A stretch of 64,000 bases of DNA from Branchiostoma lanceolatum (GCF_035083965.1 NC_089733.1:3738501-3802500), one strand, 5' to 3'. Shown: positions 11,585 through 23,141, counted from the stretch's first letter. Notes: generated by a model from the letters alone, not told the origin. A program made the numbers and translations.

Positions 11585-12149
11585 GTGGGTAAAATAAAGT
11601 ACCAGTGTTAAATACTCCATGGTACAGATGCCAAGACAAACACGAACATATGTTTGATATATAACATTTCAAAGGGATTAATGGTTCTTGCCCTTTCGTC
11701 AGTGCGATAGCAGGAAAATGATTGTCAGTCCTCTGAAGTCATAAAATGAATTTGAGAACGGGGGGTGCCAATATGTAACTGATGACAATAAAATGTGACA
11801 GTATAATGTTTTGTGTAAAGCCTGGTTATTCTGCTATGGAATTTGAAGTTATGAACAATATATTGTTCAAATACAATGACCGTTTTGGACTAGCCATTTT
11901 GTAGCAATGGATAATCGTGTGCCTTTAAAAATGGTTATTTGAATCCCAACACACAATGTGTGTATATATTGTATTTCTAGGTCCCATTAATTCTATTAGT
12001 TTGATGATACCATAAGTCGAAAAAAAACAAACGAGTAATCAACATGGCCTGCTTACTGCATTGAAGTTGACCATTTGTTGCATAAACTTATAAGTGTCTA
12101 TCGCCGATTTAATTCAAAAGGAAATTTGCATTGGTTAAAAGTGTCGTCC

Positions 12150-12681
12150 ATGTCTTTCTGTCAGAAAGCACGAGAAAAAGACGCCTTTAGACAAAATGAG
12201 CCATTTGTGCCAGCGAGCGGTCCTGGTGGGGAGGACGAAAGGAAAAGTCCGTCAACATTCTGGACTTGCGATGTCCCAAGTTCAAGCCAGTTCGTCTTTG
12301 ATAGACATCTGTGGATAAGACTTAAAAAAAAACGCAGAAGAAGCGAAGTTTCGTTGGTCGGCACTGGTCAAATGAGGTGTGCCGAGGACTAAAGGAGGCG
12401 CACAAGGCATTTTGCTTTAAGTTCAAATGGCACCATGTGAATACCGCCAACAGCCAGAAAAGACAGGGTCCTGTTTGTTCAGCCATGGGAAGTTGCAAGT
12501 TTTCCACCTTTAGTGTGACTTGCAAAGTGTCCATCGACAACGAAAGGGATCTGCAGGCCACGGTAGCTAGACTCTGTGATAGTGTATTGATGAACCTATC
12601 CGCTACAGACTTGAACTGTTCAGCACGCTGGTTAGCTGTCCTGAGTGGTAAGTCTCGCAAGGCACTGTGTTTGAAATGAAC
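12150..12681 (+). pseudogene. Frameshifted ORF of unknown family with Cys/Phe-rich segment
   Basis: The first frame includes MSFCQKAREKDAFRQNEPF and STFWTCDVPSSSQFVFDRHL and ends at about 12392. A second frame, overlapping it from 12377, reads GLKEAHKAFCFKFKWHHVN, SQKRQGPVCSAMGSCKFS and TFSVTCKVSIDNERDLQ. The change of frame around 12365-12380 sits beside an A-rich run and a KKKRRR codon stretch. The pattern 'basic SxKRxxP, then CxF..F...CxV' resembles N-terminal modules of unclassified transposon proteins. I cannot name it. It is probably a broken element ORF. Confidence 0.4.
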
Positions 12682-12828
12682 TTGCAAGCATATATTTATT
12701 CATCCTGTTTGGTATCTAAACTTGCAGTCTTACCGCGAATTTTGTCTGTGGCCATATATATTCTTGCCATAAATGTTGAATTTACATACAATGTAGTGGT
12801 ACTGACCACGTCCACCGACCATCTACAG

Positions 12829-13135
12829 ACCTATTGCACCAAAACCACCGCCCACCATCCTCATTTCACCCTCACCAAACGTACCCATTAACACCCCAAA
12901 CACAAATCAGGGTGTGATGATGGCAACGTTTGGTGGTGTCCCAGCCGTCCAACCGTACTTTTCGCCCTGCCTTCCATCCTGTCTTCCCCCCTGCCTACCT
13001 ACCAACGTTCCACCCTACGTTCCACCTGGGCTTCCACCCTACTTTCCATCCGGCCTCCAGCCATGCCTTCCACCCCCACAGGTCCACCTCATCAATCCGT
13101 CTGCCCCGGCTATCATCTATTTCATCACACCGTAA
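12829..13135 (+). pseudogene. Pro-rich element fragment, related to 37.24-37.64 kb
   Basis: The plus strand encodes IAPKPPP..LISPSPN, TNQGVMMATFGG, then a run of Pro/Cys/Leu repeats (CLPSCLPPCLP, YVPPGLPPYFP). The GGGTGTGATGATGG word and the IAPKP...LISP...TNQGVMM order are shared with 37.24-37.64 kb. The two are therefore copies of one family. The CCTTCCACC-like repeats at 12965-13075 look like local slippage. Function unknown. Confidence 0.5.
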
Positions 13136-14572
13136 ATCTTTCGAAACAAAACTTATTCACCGTAATAACAAAAGTTGCAAAAACATAGCACTTGAGCAGT
13201 GTTTAGATATCTGATATCTCTTATGTTTATATATTTCCACTCTTCACTTAAGTTACTCTGGCTTTATATCAATTTGTAGTTGGTATTTTGTTCAATTTTA
13301 TGTAAACAAGTCATGAGTATATTACTATTGTTTTTTTTTCTTCCATAAGTTTCTCCAGACTACTGATTAAAGATCGACAACCAACAATGAACATAGTTTC
13401 TGACATCAGGAATTGTGGTCTGTTGAATGATGTGTGAATTCGACAGTGATTATAACATGGTCCTTGGGTTGCGGCTTGAGAGTAGATATTTCAAAACGGT
13501 GTGTAGCACATCTGGTTACTTCCAATACAAGAGAGTGACAGGCCACCTCAAAACAAATTCCCCAGGGAATACTGAACACATTCCAGACATGCCTGTACAA
13601 TTCTGCGAATTCTTACAGAACGGGCGTAAAGTATACTATCAGGCTCGCCCCTGAGGCGTCGCCAAAAAAGACATCTTTATCAATATATTTATTTGTACAT
13701 GTATATTAGATAATAATGCCAGTATCATTATTTTGACTTAACTTCCATGTCCCAATACCTCCGCCAAAATTACCAGTCTTGCCCATTTAAGCAACCGCGT
13801 GCACTTTATTCTAAATTGCAACTATGACAGGCTTTCCAGGATTTCGTCGACATCATCAACGACGATACTTAGCATGTGCTTAGCATGCTGGCCATCGTCA
13901 CACCACAAATCACCCACTTTCCAAAAACTTATACTAATGTATGCCTCCAAGAGATACGCATCCAGCCCAGAATAGTTCAAGCCAGATTTTGTAACAGCCT
14001 TTAACAAATAAGTAGGAATTTTTCAATGCAGACTATTCCTTGTGGAAGTAAGGACAATTGGTTCGATTACAAATGTGATGAGAATTTCCAGTTTTGTGGA
14101 TGGGTACATGTATCACAGTTGCGTTAGGAAAGGTAGAGCACCATTGCTGTCAGTAACATGTTCATAACATTATTGTTGGCTAGATGCTCTGATATGTTTC
14201 TATGTAGCTATCAGATGTGTTTTTATATCGTTTTTTGGTTCGTTGCACTTGAATTTTGTTCGCCTATATGTTTTGATTTAATTCAAATTTGGAATTTGTA
14301 CAGGCTCCTTCAGTCCATGCTAAGGGGGTCTGGATCAAAAGTGACAATTGCAGATGCAAAGCAAGTGCCACTTGCCATCCCTCTGCTGGAAGAAGGTTTT
14401 GTGTTGCCGCGTTCTGTGTGAAAAGAACGAGAAGCCACACTGTGAAGGCGGCAACAAAAGACAACGAGGACATGGTGAGACACATTAAGGAAGGTAATGT
14501 ATACGCACACCAAGAGGGTCGACGCATCTCCTTGGGTGAGAGAATTGACGACCCTATCAAAAAGTTCTAATT
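13136..14572. other. No recognised gene
   Basis: A 75-codon frame at 13427-13654 (GLRLESRYFKTVCSTSGYF) and a block after a CAG acceptor at 14305 (LLQSMLRGSGSKVTIADAKQ) have protein-like composition. I cannot assign either. The latter may be upstream of the Crypton relic. Confidence 0.3.
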
Positions 14573-15112
14573 TTTTTCATGCCGTCTTTCCGGACTTAGT
14601 ACTTCGGCTTAAGGGGCATGGACGAGCACCGGAGGCTGCAGGTAGAGCAGTACAAGTTCGGGGGTGACGTCAACGGAAGGTACATGCAGTACACAGGAAG
14701 GATCAGCAAAAACGTGCAGGGCGGACTGAATCACAGGCAGGTGGAAGTGAAGTCCATTAAACAACAGGCAAGCAACACCAACCCAAGGTGCGCTGTGAAT
14801 CTCTTCGAGGCGTACATAAACTTTCTGCCTGAAAAACCTGAGAGCTTTTACAGGAGGCTACACTGGATCCAGCAAAGATCAGTTATGACTGGAAGAAGCC
14901 TTAATACACGGGATCTGATTTCATGCCAATGCCATGCCATGCCATTTGTGATTTGTAACATGGTCCTCCATAACCCATACATATCAATGTACTTTTTCAC
15001 TTTACAGGCGGGTCAGCCCCCATGAGCATGGAGTCGTAATCTATCCCTACGTCCTAACTAAGAAGAGGCACAAGTCAAAAACATCTCAGCAGTTCTTCAA
15101 GTAGCTGATGAG
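14573..15112 (+). pseudogene. Crypton-like tyrosine recombinase relic (copy 1)
   Basis: One frame reads FFHAVFPDLVLRLKGMDEHRRLQVEQYKFGG, then GRISKNVQGGLNHRQVEVKS and TNPRCAVNLFEAYINFLPEKP ending SFYRR. This is the first half of the Crypton recombinase domain (GLRG.DEHR...L, K...GGL, C.V.LF..Y...P, FY.RPL). The LKGMDEHR Arg corresponds to the first catalytic Arg of tyrosine recombinases. After SFYRR the frame shifts (YDWKKP is seen one frame over). The HxxR-H-Y half is missing here. The gene is truncated and frameshifted. A second, more complete copy lies at 42.96-43.69 kb with an almost identical DEHRRLQVEQYKFG motif. Confidence 0.8.
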
Positions 15113-15445
15113 CTTGTATTTCTCCGAAGAAGAACTGTTTATGGGTAACTTGATGGGAGGAGGGAGACATGAGGCCCTCAACCCCGCCATCACGGGTGCT
15201 ATTCTTGGTAAGAACTTTTACTGCTACATCTTTAGTGTTAGTTCTATGGCATAGTGAATCTGACGATTTGTGTACGATAACTGTAGATGATGCAGAACGG
15301 TTAGTCGTGTGGACCTGGGACTTCACTTCGCTACCTACATGTACAACTAGCAGTGAAGACATTTAGTCACAAGCTTCCCAGAGTACCAAGAGTTTCAGTA
15401 GTGTTCATGCTGTTCCAGAGTCTGAGTACATATGGTATCAGACGA

Positions 15446-15712
15446 GGGGGGGGGGGCGACTTTCCATGGGCGGACCAAATGTCATAGAAGGTCGTGAGAA
15501 TCGGTCCGCCCTACTGAAAATCGCGGTATCGTTCAAAAAACCACTTGTCAAACATGTTTTATCGCAACTTTAAGACTCATGTACATATGTCCGAGTTAAT
15601 AAGACTGGTTGTAATGACCTAAGCCACTCTATGAAGAGCGTGAGGGGGGACCACTTTCCACGGGCGGATCAAATGTGATAGAGGGCCGTGAGAATCGGGG
15701 GGGGGGCAGATT
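15446..15712 (+). repeat. Direct repeat pair with poly-G ends
   Basis: Two diverged copies of a segment that runs poly-G, ACTTTCCAYGGGCGGAYCAAA, TGT(C/G)ATAGA, GTGAGAATCGG. The first is at about 15446-15510 and the second at about 15645-15712. Both lie in non-coding DNA between element relics. Origin unknown. Confidence 0.7.
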
Positions 15713-15810
15713 TTCGGACTGAAATTTTTAAAAGGCGCGTGACGAAACACTTCTAAAACATGTCGGATGATAATATAATAGGATAATATTTAATTTTTTT
15801 TCTTTTACAG

Positions 15811-16555
15811 TGACGTCCAACAGCAGGCAGTCATCAGTTGAAAAGGTTGAAGGTGTTGGATTTCAGATACGTCATATGAAGACAGGTACGCTGATTTCTG
15901 CAACGATTTCTGCAGTATGATCAAAAACTTTCTTATTTGAAAACGTGTGGAAACGGATGGAAAAGGATGTCATTCATATAAATAAAGTCAGCAATAGCCA
16001 AAGTAAAATAAAAAAAAATCATTGACGCAGAATTTCAACGTATATTAAACTACTGAATGCAACGATCTACTCTACTCTTCTCTACTCTTCTCTGTTCTAC
16101 TCTACTCTACACTTATCTTAGATACCCTATACATTAATTTTGTATCCCGACAGCTACACGAAAACACCTGTTATACTACATATTGTTTTCCCATTACAGA
16201 GGCTGGTGTACCCTCGACGAGCCGGCCACGACAATATCCGTTTGTCCTGCAGATAAAAAAGAAATGTGTAAAGATATGCAAGGGGTGCAGAGAGAACTTT
16301 GGGAATCCCGATCCTCCAACCAACATAGTAATACAACATTATCACAACTGGTCCTATTGTGACAAAAAGGAGTCACATGCGAAAAGCTGGGGGAACGGTT
16401 ACTTTCATGCTAATGTTTTCTGCATTTGACCACATTTCCGCGACTTTGATCAACATGAAGTACTTGTGCCACCATCAACATTGGAGGACCTGACACAAGC
16501 CCATGTTGACTACTGCAAGCAACATGGCATACTGTTGGCCTTGGGAACCCTCTGA
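15811..16555 (+). pseudogene. CxGC zinc-motif protein relic, two exons (copy 1)
   Basis: Exon 15811-15885 (SVEKVEGVGFQIRHMKTG) ends in phase 1 at GTACGC. The next exon from 16200 continues the split Glu codon (EAGVPSTSRPRQYPF), so the phases match. It then reads VKICKGCRENFGNPDPP and GNGYFHANVFCI. It crosses a TGA at 16427 and continues HFRDFDQHEVLVPPSTLEDL to a stop at 16553. The C-x-G-C-R...P...YFHANVFC pattern looks like a zinc-binding module. The same pattern recurs at 21.34-21.70 kb. Such modules sit in transposon-linked animal proteins, but I know no family name. The in-frame TGA could be a CGA to TGA decay. Confidence 0.5.
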
Positions 16556-17226
16556 TAGTGATGGTGGTCCAATTCCTCCCTATGAAGTAAAATATGAGAA
16601 TCGTGGTTTGCAGATCATTTTTGTCGTTTGTCAGGTCTGTGCAAAACGCCTACGTTTCGTGTTTATTGTGATGGTAGATACAACCAAAGGTAATGTAAAC
16701 CAATGCAGAAGGCCGAACTCTGGAATGCCTTTCAGTCATAGACCTTATGCCTTATGACGTTGTACTTTTGCTGAGACTTAAAAATGCTGTTGAGATATTT
16801 GAATCCGTCTTCCTCCATCTTGTGTAAAGTTCATGTCGTGTTGGTTGTGAGCGAATTGTTTTATTTTAGTGCTTGATGCTAGCGGCCGTCTGAATCAACT
16901 TCCTCTGCCCTAAAGAGGCATCGGTCGTCAGAATCAACCTCCCCTAGATCTGCCCCAAAGATGAGAACTGTGAGTACATTGTACATGTATATCTTGAATG
17001 CTCCATAACAACTGATACATTTGATTATGCTCCTTGTTTTCTGATGATGTTGAAGTCTTTTGTGACCTCGAAGTCTAAAGTGGATGACAGTGGTAATATT
17101 TGGAGGGGGGATGTTATACCACTGGTCCCAAAGTTAGGGTCAATCCATAGCAAATTAATCCTCTCCCTGCTACCCAGGCAATACCTAATACATGAATATT
17201 GATAAAGAACCCTAGATGCTTTTTTT
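16556..17226. other. No recognised gene
   Basis: Non-coding. A short repeated phrase (GGCATCGGTCGTC / GGCCGTCTGAATCAAC) occurs near 16880-16945. Confidence 0.4.
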
Positions 17227-17298
17227 ATGTTTAGCCATAAGTATGGCTAAACATATTGTTTTCTCTCATGTTTCTTCTTCTTCTTCTTCTTCTTCTTC
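17227..17298. repeat. Perfect 13-bp palindrome followed by (TTC)n
   Basis: Positions 17227-17239 (ATGTTTAGCCATA) and 17242-17254 (TATGGCTAAACAT) are exact reverse complements separated by AG. About 10 bp later a (TTC)n microsatellite of some 30 bp follows. The right arm recurs at about 19310-19322 (TATGGCTAAACAT). A hairpin next to a microsatellite suggests the terminus of a non-autonomous DNA element, which is inference. Confidence 0.85.
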
Positions 17299-18472
17299 TC
17301 CTCCTGTCAAATCTTCAAATCGATTCATCTCTGTCATTTTTTGACCAAATGACCTGAAATTTGGTACAGAGGTAATGTAGGCAAAAACCAATGTGCGTTC
17401 TTTTCCTTGTTTTGATATTGACCTTGAAAGTGATTTTATCGAGGTTTTTAAGCTATTTTTAGCATATCTTGGCCTCCTGCGCCCTGGTATTTCATCCGAA
17501 TGACCTGAAATTTGCTGTATATGTGGCTTGAACAAATATTTAAAGGACTACATTCCCATTTTTGGCATACATATATTCAAAACGATTTATTTTGGGCTTT
17601 CTTGACAATATTTGCCACTTCTGTCACTTTCAATACTACATATGACCTACAGGTCGTTGACCCCGAGTGCCTTGCACCTGGCCAAGCTGGAAGTTTGCTT
17701 ACGAGGAGGAAAGACCGGACATAAACATTTAACGTGATTATCGGGAAAACACCATGTTCCCTTAAACTCAGTGGTTAAATTGCAGTTTAGGAAATTTTAT
17801 AACAGAAAACAAGTTAAATCAATGATTTTGTGAATGTTTATTTCAGCATTAGTTATTCCAGATATTTTCAAACTCCAAATTCTTCAACACAACACGGGAG
17901 ATCGTTTCTCCTCAGACTGGCGCGACACTCCTGTCAACACGCGTCTCCCGTGATGTGTAGCGTCCACCACCAGGCCTTCCTACATGTCCTACGTACGGGC
18001 GTATGGATCGTAGAATTCGGCAAAAAAGGAATGATTAGGCCAGTAGAGTCAGTCCCCGGTAAGGTCAATGATTCGCCCCTTTGCGCTAGCTTGTAACGTT
18101 AAATGAATGTACCCTCTGGTGGCCAAACTTCACTGACAAACTTTCTCCCTATTATCATCATGAGCTTGCGTTAGTCTGGTACTAGTGACTATTATGTGCC
18201 GGGAATGTTTATCTATCGCACGCCTTGGAAGGAAGTTCAGCCATGATAAATGGTCGGCCGTTGCGAAAATTTGGAATCCCATGCTGTTGATTTTCGTGAT
18301 TGAATCTGTAAGAAAATATATTTTCATGTCGTTCATGTTTTTGGGACGGACGCCGGGACGTGGTGAATTTTTTCTATCATTTTCGTCCCGTTAGTAATGC
18401 AAATCGTATCGTGTTGCACAAGAGGCAAAACACTAAAAACGTGGGTCTTGTGGAGTGTTTTGGAGCGGGAAA
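17299..18472. other. No recognised gene
   Basis: Repeat-like AT-rich sequence. The phrase ATGACCTGAAATTTG occurs twice (about 17349 and 17501), so the segment is internally duplicated. Confidence 0.4.
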
Positions 18473-18709
18473 ATGCCGGATATTAGCGGTGCCGAACAGT
18501 GTACATCGTCGCGCGCGGGTGACGCTCCGTCAAAACAAATCCGCTGGTGGTCTAGCGCGGCCACCGAAAATAGGCAGAAACACACAGGAGGACTTAGCAC
18601 CTTCGTTTATGAGGGCAATTGTGAAAATCTTTTGTTACAAATTGTTCGAACATTGAAACATTTGGATAGATGGTTTGAAACTGTTCTAAATAAAGAGATT
18701 TTTGTGTAG
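18473..18709 (+). CDS. Small ORF, 78 aa, unknown
   Basis: An ATG at 18473 in a CpG-rich patch opens MPDISGAEQCTSSRAGDAPS, then KQIRWWSSAATENRQKHTGG, and ends with an amphipathic stretch LLLQIVRTLKHLDRWFETVL. An AATAAA lies within the last codons (about 18690). The composition changes from GC-rich to AT-rich halfway along. I do not recognise it. It could be a young coding gene, a first exon or chance. Confidence 0.25.
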   Translation: MPDISGAEQCTSSRAGDAPSKQIRWWSSAATENRQKHTGGLSTFVYEGNCENLLLQIVRTLKHLDRWFETVLNKEIFV

Positions 18710-18929
18710 TTACGTTCGAAATGTTTCCAACGTATGTGAAATAAGTTCAAACATGTTATAAGTTTCAATGCTAATTGTTTGAACACTTTAGAACTATTGT
18801 GACTTAGACATTCTTTTAATCAAAATAGTTCAAACATATTACAAATATTATACTAAAACCCTCTCGGTGACTTTGAATTGACTCAAATATGTTGTTTTTG
18901 GTCTCCTGTCAAATCTTCATATGTATACT

Positions 18930-19330
18930 ATGGAAAACTTCATTCTTCCCTGGGGTTGATCTTTTTTAATTCAATTTTGAACTGGGTTGATTATGCGCAA
19001 GAGTGTAATTTTCAGCGGATATTTTTCGACTGGTTTACATGGAAATGGCACGGAATATCCCATTCTTGCAAGGGGAGGATTCTTTAATTATTTTTCAATT
19101 TTGAGCTGGAATGATTATGAAAAAGTCCATTTTTTAGCAGAAGTGTATTTGTTAATCAATTAGTGGATATGGTTGTGGACTGGTCCATATTGTGTTGAGG
19201 TGCTACTGGAAGACTCAATTTTGGACTGGGGTGATTCATTTTTTTAGTGCAAGTATTTTAGAATTGTCCATTGTTATTTTGGGAGAGTCCATTTTTTGCA
19301 TGGCGAGGAGTATGGCTAAACATGCTGTAT
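18930..19330 (+). repeat. Diverged tandem repeat built on TTTTGRRCTGGGGTGATT
   Basis: The phrase (A/C)AATTTTGRRCTGGRRTGATTATG, followed by AGTCCATTTTT-like text, appears at about 18973, 19098 and 19216, and partially at 18945. Spacing is roughly 120 bp. Copies are strongly diverged. No coding content. Confidence 0.5.
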
Positions 19331-19409
19331 TTGCTCGCAAATGTTGCCTTTCTAGTTCTTGTTTGTGTTACCTGCTATTAAACAGAGAAAAAAAATTCCT
19401 ATATTTCAG

Positions 19410-20652
19410 GCATTGAACTGGGAGGGGAAGGAGGTCGGGGAGGAGCAGACAGATGAAGGAGTTGAGGTGACAGCATAGTTCTACAAGGACAAGAAAAAAA
19501 AAATTGGGCTGCCAGAGGAGGTGATATCCAAGTATGCCATTGACACGCAAGTGCAAATGATGGGCTCACCTTCCTTCCCATCACCAAGAGGAAGAAGCAG
19601 CGACTTCAAGCCAAGGAAAAGGAGTTCTGGTCTGTTAAAGTATAGTAAGGTAAGATTCTAAGATCCAGCTTGGTGTTAAGATGAAAAATCAACAAGTTCA
19701 TCAAGGACAGGCTGCCCTACGCGGATTCATCCCGGACATCCAATTCCAACGATACCTGGCATGGTGAGACAATACATATCATGTTTCCAGGTGGTGTTGT
19801 ACAACACGTCATCTCAGTCGAAGAGTTAAGACATCTTGCGACCTCCTTGCTTAAAAGGTAGCCGTCAACATTCCAACATACTAATTCCAACATATTGATA
19901 ATACGCGCACGCACGCACACATAACATCTTGAGTAAGGCCTAGGAAAAAGCCCGAGCAAGAACCTGGCGACCCCAGCCTTCCTCTGGGCGCCGACCGCTG
20001 CATAAAAGGGGCATAACAGTTTTAGATCTGACAATATGACAAGTGAGAGAGGAATAAGATACAAGCCATTCAAAGTAACAGGGACACGGTGCTATTTTCC
20101 CATACCCAGATGAATTAAGGTCTTCCAAACCCGCAAGGGACTGGAGGCTCACATAGCTATCGGCAAACACATGCGCAAACTTGAAAGAGAGACATTGCTG
20201 GACAAGTTATTATATGCAGGCAAGCTCGAGCAAGATGTCCGCTCAACCTAAATCATTTCTGTAGTGTTAGTGTGTGATTATCACCAAAAGAGGTTCTCAT
20301 TAATTATGTGTAAATCATAGTTCTTTGTTGTGTGGCATTTAATACCTTTCTATCTCTTTCTAGCACTGACTGATTACAACCTCATCAGAAAACTGCCCTT
20401 CATGACTTCCCGGAACCTTCAGTGTACGACCTGAACAGACATGTTATGGACTTCCTTGATCATTTCAACTTCATTGTGACAAAAGAGAGTGCCATATTGG
20501 GTAACTTGGAAGCTGTCGTGAGGAACTCATCCGTGAAGCCGTCCCTGGGCCTCCCCTGCCGTGAAAGAGGCTGCCCCAAAGCCTACAAGAGGGCTGGCTC
20601 TAGAGTACTACACGAGAAGGATATGCATGGCTTGGCCCTGTACAACAAATAG
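19410..20652 (+). pseudogene. C2H2-type element protein relic (copy A)
   Basis: After a TTTCAG acceptor at 19409 a frame reads ALNWEGKEVGEEQTDEG and, past a stop, KKKIGLPEEVISKYAIDTQ. At 20090-20250 the order F..P, FQT.KGLEAHIAIGKHMRKLE, LLDKLLYAGKLEQDV recalls a C2H2 finger common in marine-invertebrate element proteins (C...C...FQ...LE.H...GKH..LE...L.D.....YA..L). At 20429-20652 a further block, DFLDHFNFIVTKESAILGNL then CRERGCPKAYKRAGSRVLHE, has C-x4-C and H-x5-H spacing. The N-terminal Cys pair of the first finger is gone and stops intervene, so this is a dead copy. Related copies are at 46.58 and 49.7-50.4 kb. Confidence 0.5.
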
Positions 20653-21338
20653 CGTATCTCATTATGCGCATCAACTATATTACCATTGCGTCACGTGATT
20701 TCCTCATTTCGAATCATGGCAGATTTTTGTTTCATGGATATGGCTCACAACGTCAAAAATTCGGTATCGAACATGAAGAGTACCTTGATGACTGGGGGTC
20801 GTCGGCACCAAGCTCATGGTCACACCAGCGACCCGAAATTGAGCCATTCACTGAGGGAATCATTTCCAGATGTTCCTCACAAGACGATAGGAGTTGGAGG
20901 GAACTAAAATGCTAATACAGTGGGTCGAGTTTGAAGAGTCTTCTGATCATCGCCGACGACCCTGCCAAAAAACAAAGGCTCCTGTTCTTATGGTAGAACA
21001 GAAACATTGGGTAACTTGGAAGATGAAACAGAGATTGGGGGGGAGGAGACTTAGGGATGTGGAACTGTACTGTTCAGCTTACAAACACCGGAACCTCAAC
21101 AACAATGGTGAAGGATATGTTAACTAAAGCTCCTGATAGATTCAGGATTAGTTAGCGTGGGTTTCAGTGGAACAAATGAAAAATGCGTGCCACCAATAAA
21201 AGAGGGGGGGCTCAAATGTGACTGCGTTGGATACAAGGCAAGTAGAGTTTGTGAACATACTTTATCCTCAGCCTTTGACTGTCACATTCTCACAGAACAT
21301 TACATATTAAAAAAGGGGGAAAATTAAAGCTCACACCA
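20653..21338. other. Decayed coding-like sequence, unassigned
   Basis: Frames such as KNSVSNMKSTLMTGGRRHQA (20746-20800) and VTWKMKQRLGGRRLRDVELY (21012-21070) look like degraded protein sequence. No motif allows a name. Confidence 0.3.
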
Positions 21339-21698
21339 ATGTGCTCTGGAAAAGCATCAAACCCTGGGAGAAAGAAACCAATTACTCGCAAAAGAAACTC
21401 TCCTACCAGGTCAGTAACTTTAAGAACGGCAGCACAGAAAAATACACAAACAATAGGTAATTTCCCTAAGCCCTGGAAGTCTAGTACTACACCTTGGCAA
21501 CAGATTGACTGTAACAATTATAGATGTAGGGTGTGTGCAGGATGCAGGGAGTATTTTGATGGCATAATACCACCACTTTACGTCATATTGGTGCACCGTG
21601 AGTGTGATTATATGAAAGGGACGAAGGACGTAGCCCCAGCAGGAAACAGATTTTATCATTTAGACCTTAGATGCAAGTATTGTTCCAGCAAAGAATAG
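21339..21698 (+). pseudogene. CxGC zinc-motif protein relic (copy 2)
   Basis: A 119-codon open frame starts with a basic region (KASNPGRKKPITRKRNSP). It then gives YRCRVCAGCREYFDG, IPPLYVILVHRECDYMKG and NRFYHLDLRCKYCSS. This repeats the layout seen at 16.2 kb (C-x-G-C-R, P-P...V-x-H-x-E, YxH...C). Cys and His spacing is consistent with a zinc site. It has no in-frame stop internally but lacks flanking exons. It may belong with the helical ORF to 22.2 kb or with the Mutator relic beyond. Confidence 0.5.
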
Positions 21699-22430
21699 GA
21701 AGAAGCTATGCAGATACCACCACGATAACAAGTAGGACAGTAGTTTGACTAGCAAAGGCTCTTTTGAAGCGACATATGACAAGAAACAAAAGATTCTGAA
21801 AGGCTTAAGATGGAAGCCCGCGGCGTTGGACAGCCTGCAGCTGGCCACAGACGACACAGATCAAATACAGAACAATAGAGCATTGATCGACAAAGTAGAT
21901 GTAGACCTGGAAGAAATATGAGCACACATATCTAAGTTTGGAGCAGAGCATGAGATGGCCTCACATTTTGCATACTTGTGGGCCAAAAGAAACAAGCTTG
22001 TTTCTACCCTTGCCCGCTTGTACAGGGAGCACATTGAATATCTCATAGAACATGAGAAGAGTGGATCACAATTGTCTAAAAGGCAGCGAGTGAAGCTCTC
22101 TGAAGAGATGAAAGCATTCGGAAACATGGTGAGTAGAGTGAATGATGATGTTCCTGAATCATTGTTCAGCCAAATTGAATCTGACCCCCCGATGAATGTC
22201 GCCTTATACATTAAATTTTGCGGACGCTGGTGGTGACAGATGATGGGATGATAAATACTTTCAAAATGAAGAGTGCGACACATGCCCTATCGGACTTACG
22301 CAGTTTGAGGGCCAGTAAATGTGAGCATTTTGTTTGGCCTTGTTGCTGTATTTTATGGAGAAGACAAGCAATTCGCATCGCTCTTACAACATCTCGGCCT
22401 ATCGGAAGGCTCGGACACGTTAATGGGGTT
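21699..22430 (+). pseudogene. Helical ORF segments of a decayed element
   Basis: After the CxGC block, frames continue as LKGLRWKPAALDSLQLATDD, stop, then HEMASHFAYLWAKRNKLVST and REHIEYLIEHEKSGSQLSKR up to 22236. These are long, charged and predicted helical. A shifted frame at about 22319-22500 reads FGLVAVFYGEDKQFASLLQH then LGLSEGSDTLMGFHGQKAG. Two or more frame changes occur. No named family. Confidence 0.35.
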
Positions 22431-23141
22431 TCATGGGCAAAAGGCTGGATAACTTTCAAGCAGAATCGATGACAAGTTTGGTGACAGTGGCTCTGTCATG
22501 TTCACTTACGACAATATTCAAAATCAAGACCTGTAGGCTGTGCACATTCTATCGAGGCCACGGACTCGAGCCTCCTCCCCACAAGTGCTCAGCTAATACT
22601 TCTCAGCAAGCCCCGATTGGAAACGAATTGGAGTCTGGGGAAAAGATGGCAAAAGACTTGCTTGAGAGCAACATCAGAGTATCGGGTCTCATCACAGATA
22701 GAGAAAGTCAGACTTTCAGAGGGATGGCCAAGGTACTACGGGAGGACGCCGTCCTCCCAATTAGAAGGAAACAGGAGAAGTGCTGAGTACACATCAGCCG
22801 AAATGTGCGAACGAAAATCAGCAGCACTACATGGTCTCCCACCATGTTTCCACGGGCAAAGGTAGAGAGCAAAAACCGGGTGAAGAACAGATTTGGGAAC
22901 AACCTTGTTCAACAGCTGAATGCTGGGCACGAAGTGGCTCTGGCACGGTTTGGAATGCGGACGAGACAGAGTGGAAAGAGCGATGGACAAGGCCATGCAG
23001 GCAATACCCCACTGCTACGCTGGAGACCACGACTGGTGTCTGAAATACTCCCTCGTATGCAGACACCCATCACGATGGAGGTTTCACAAGATAAATGCTG
23101 AGGCAGGAAGACAAATCCACCCAGACCCATCTGACAGTTAA
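22431..23141 (+). pseudogene. Mutator-like transposase relic, central part
   Basis: Reading from about 22553: HKCSANTSQQAPIGNELESG, EKMAKDLLESNIRVSGLITD, RESQTFRGMAKVLRED. After a TGA at 22784 the same frame gives VHISRNVRTKISSTTWSPTM and RVKNRFGNNLVQQLNAGHEV. A shifted frame then reads KAMQAIPHCYAGDHDWCL and KYSLVCRHPSRWRF. This order (H-x-C-x-A-N, IG-x-E...G, DxxS, H(L/I)xxx(V/Q)R, S..MFP, RF...L, CY.GDH..C...S.VC) is that of animal Mutator-like transposases (Pfam 'Mutator' type, PF20700 from memory). One stop and one frameshift make it dead. An N-terminal piece of a related element is at 49.1 kb. Confidence 0.7.
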
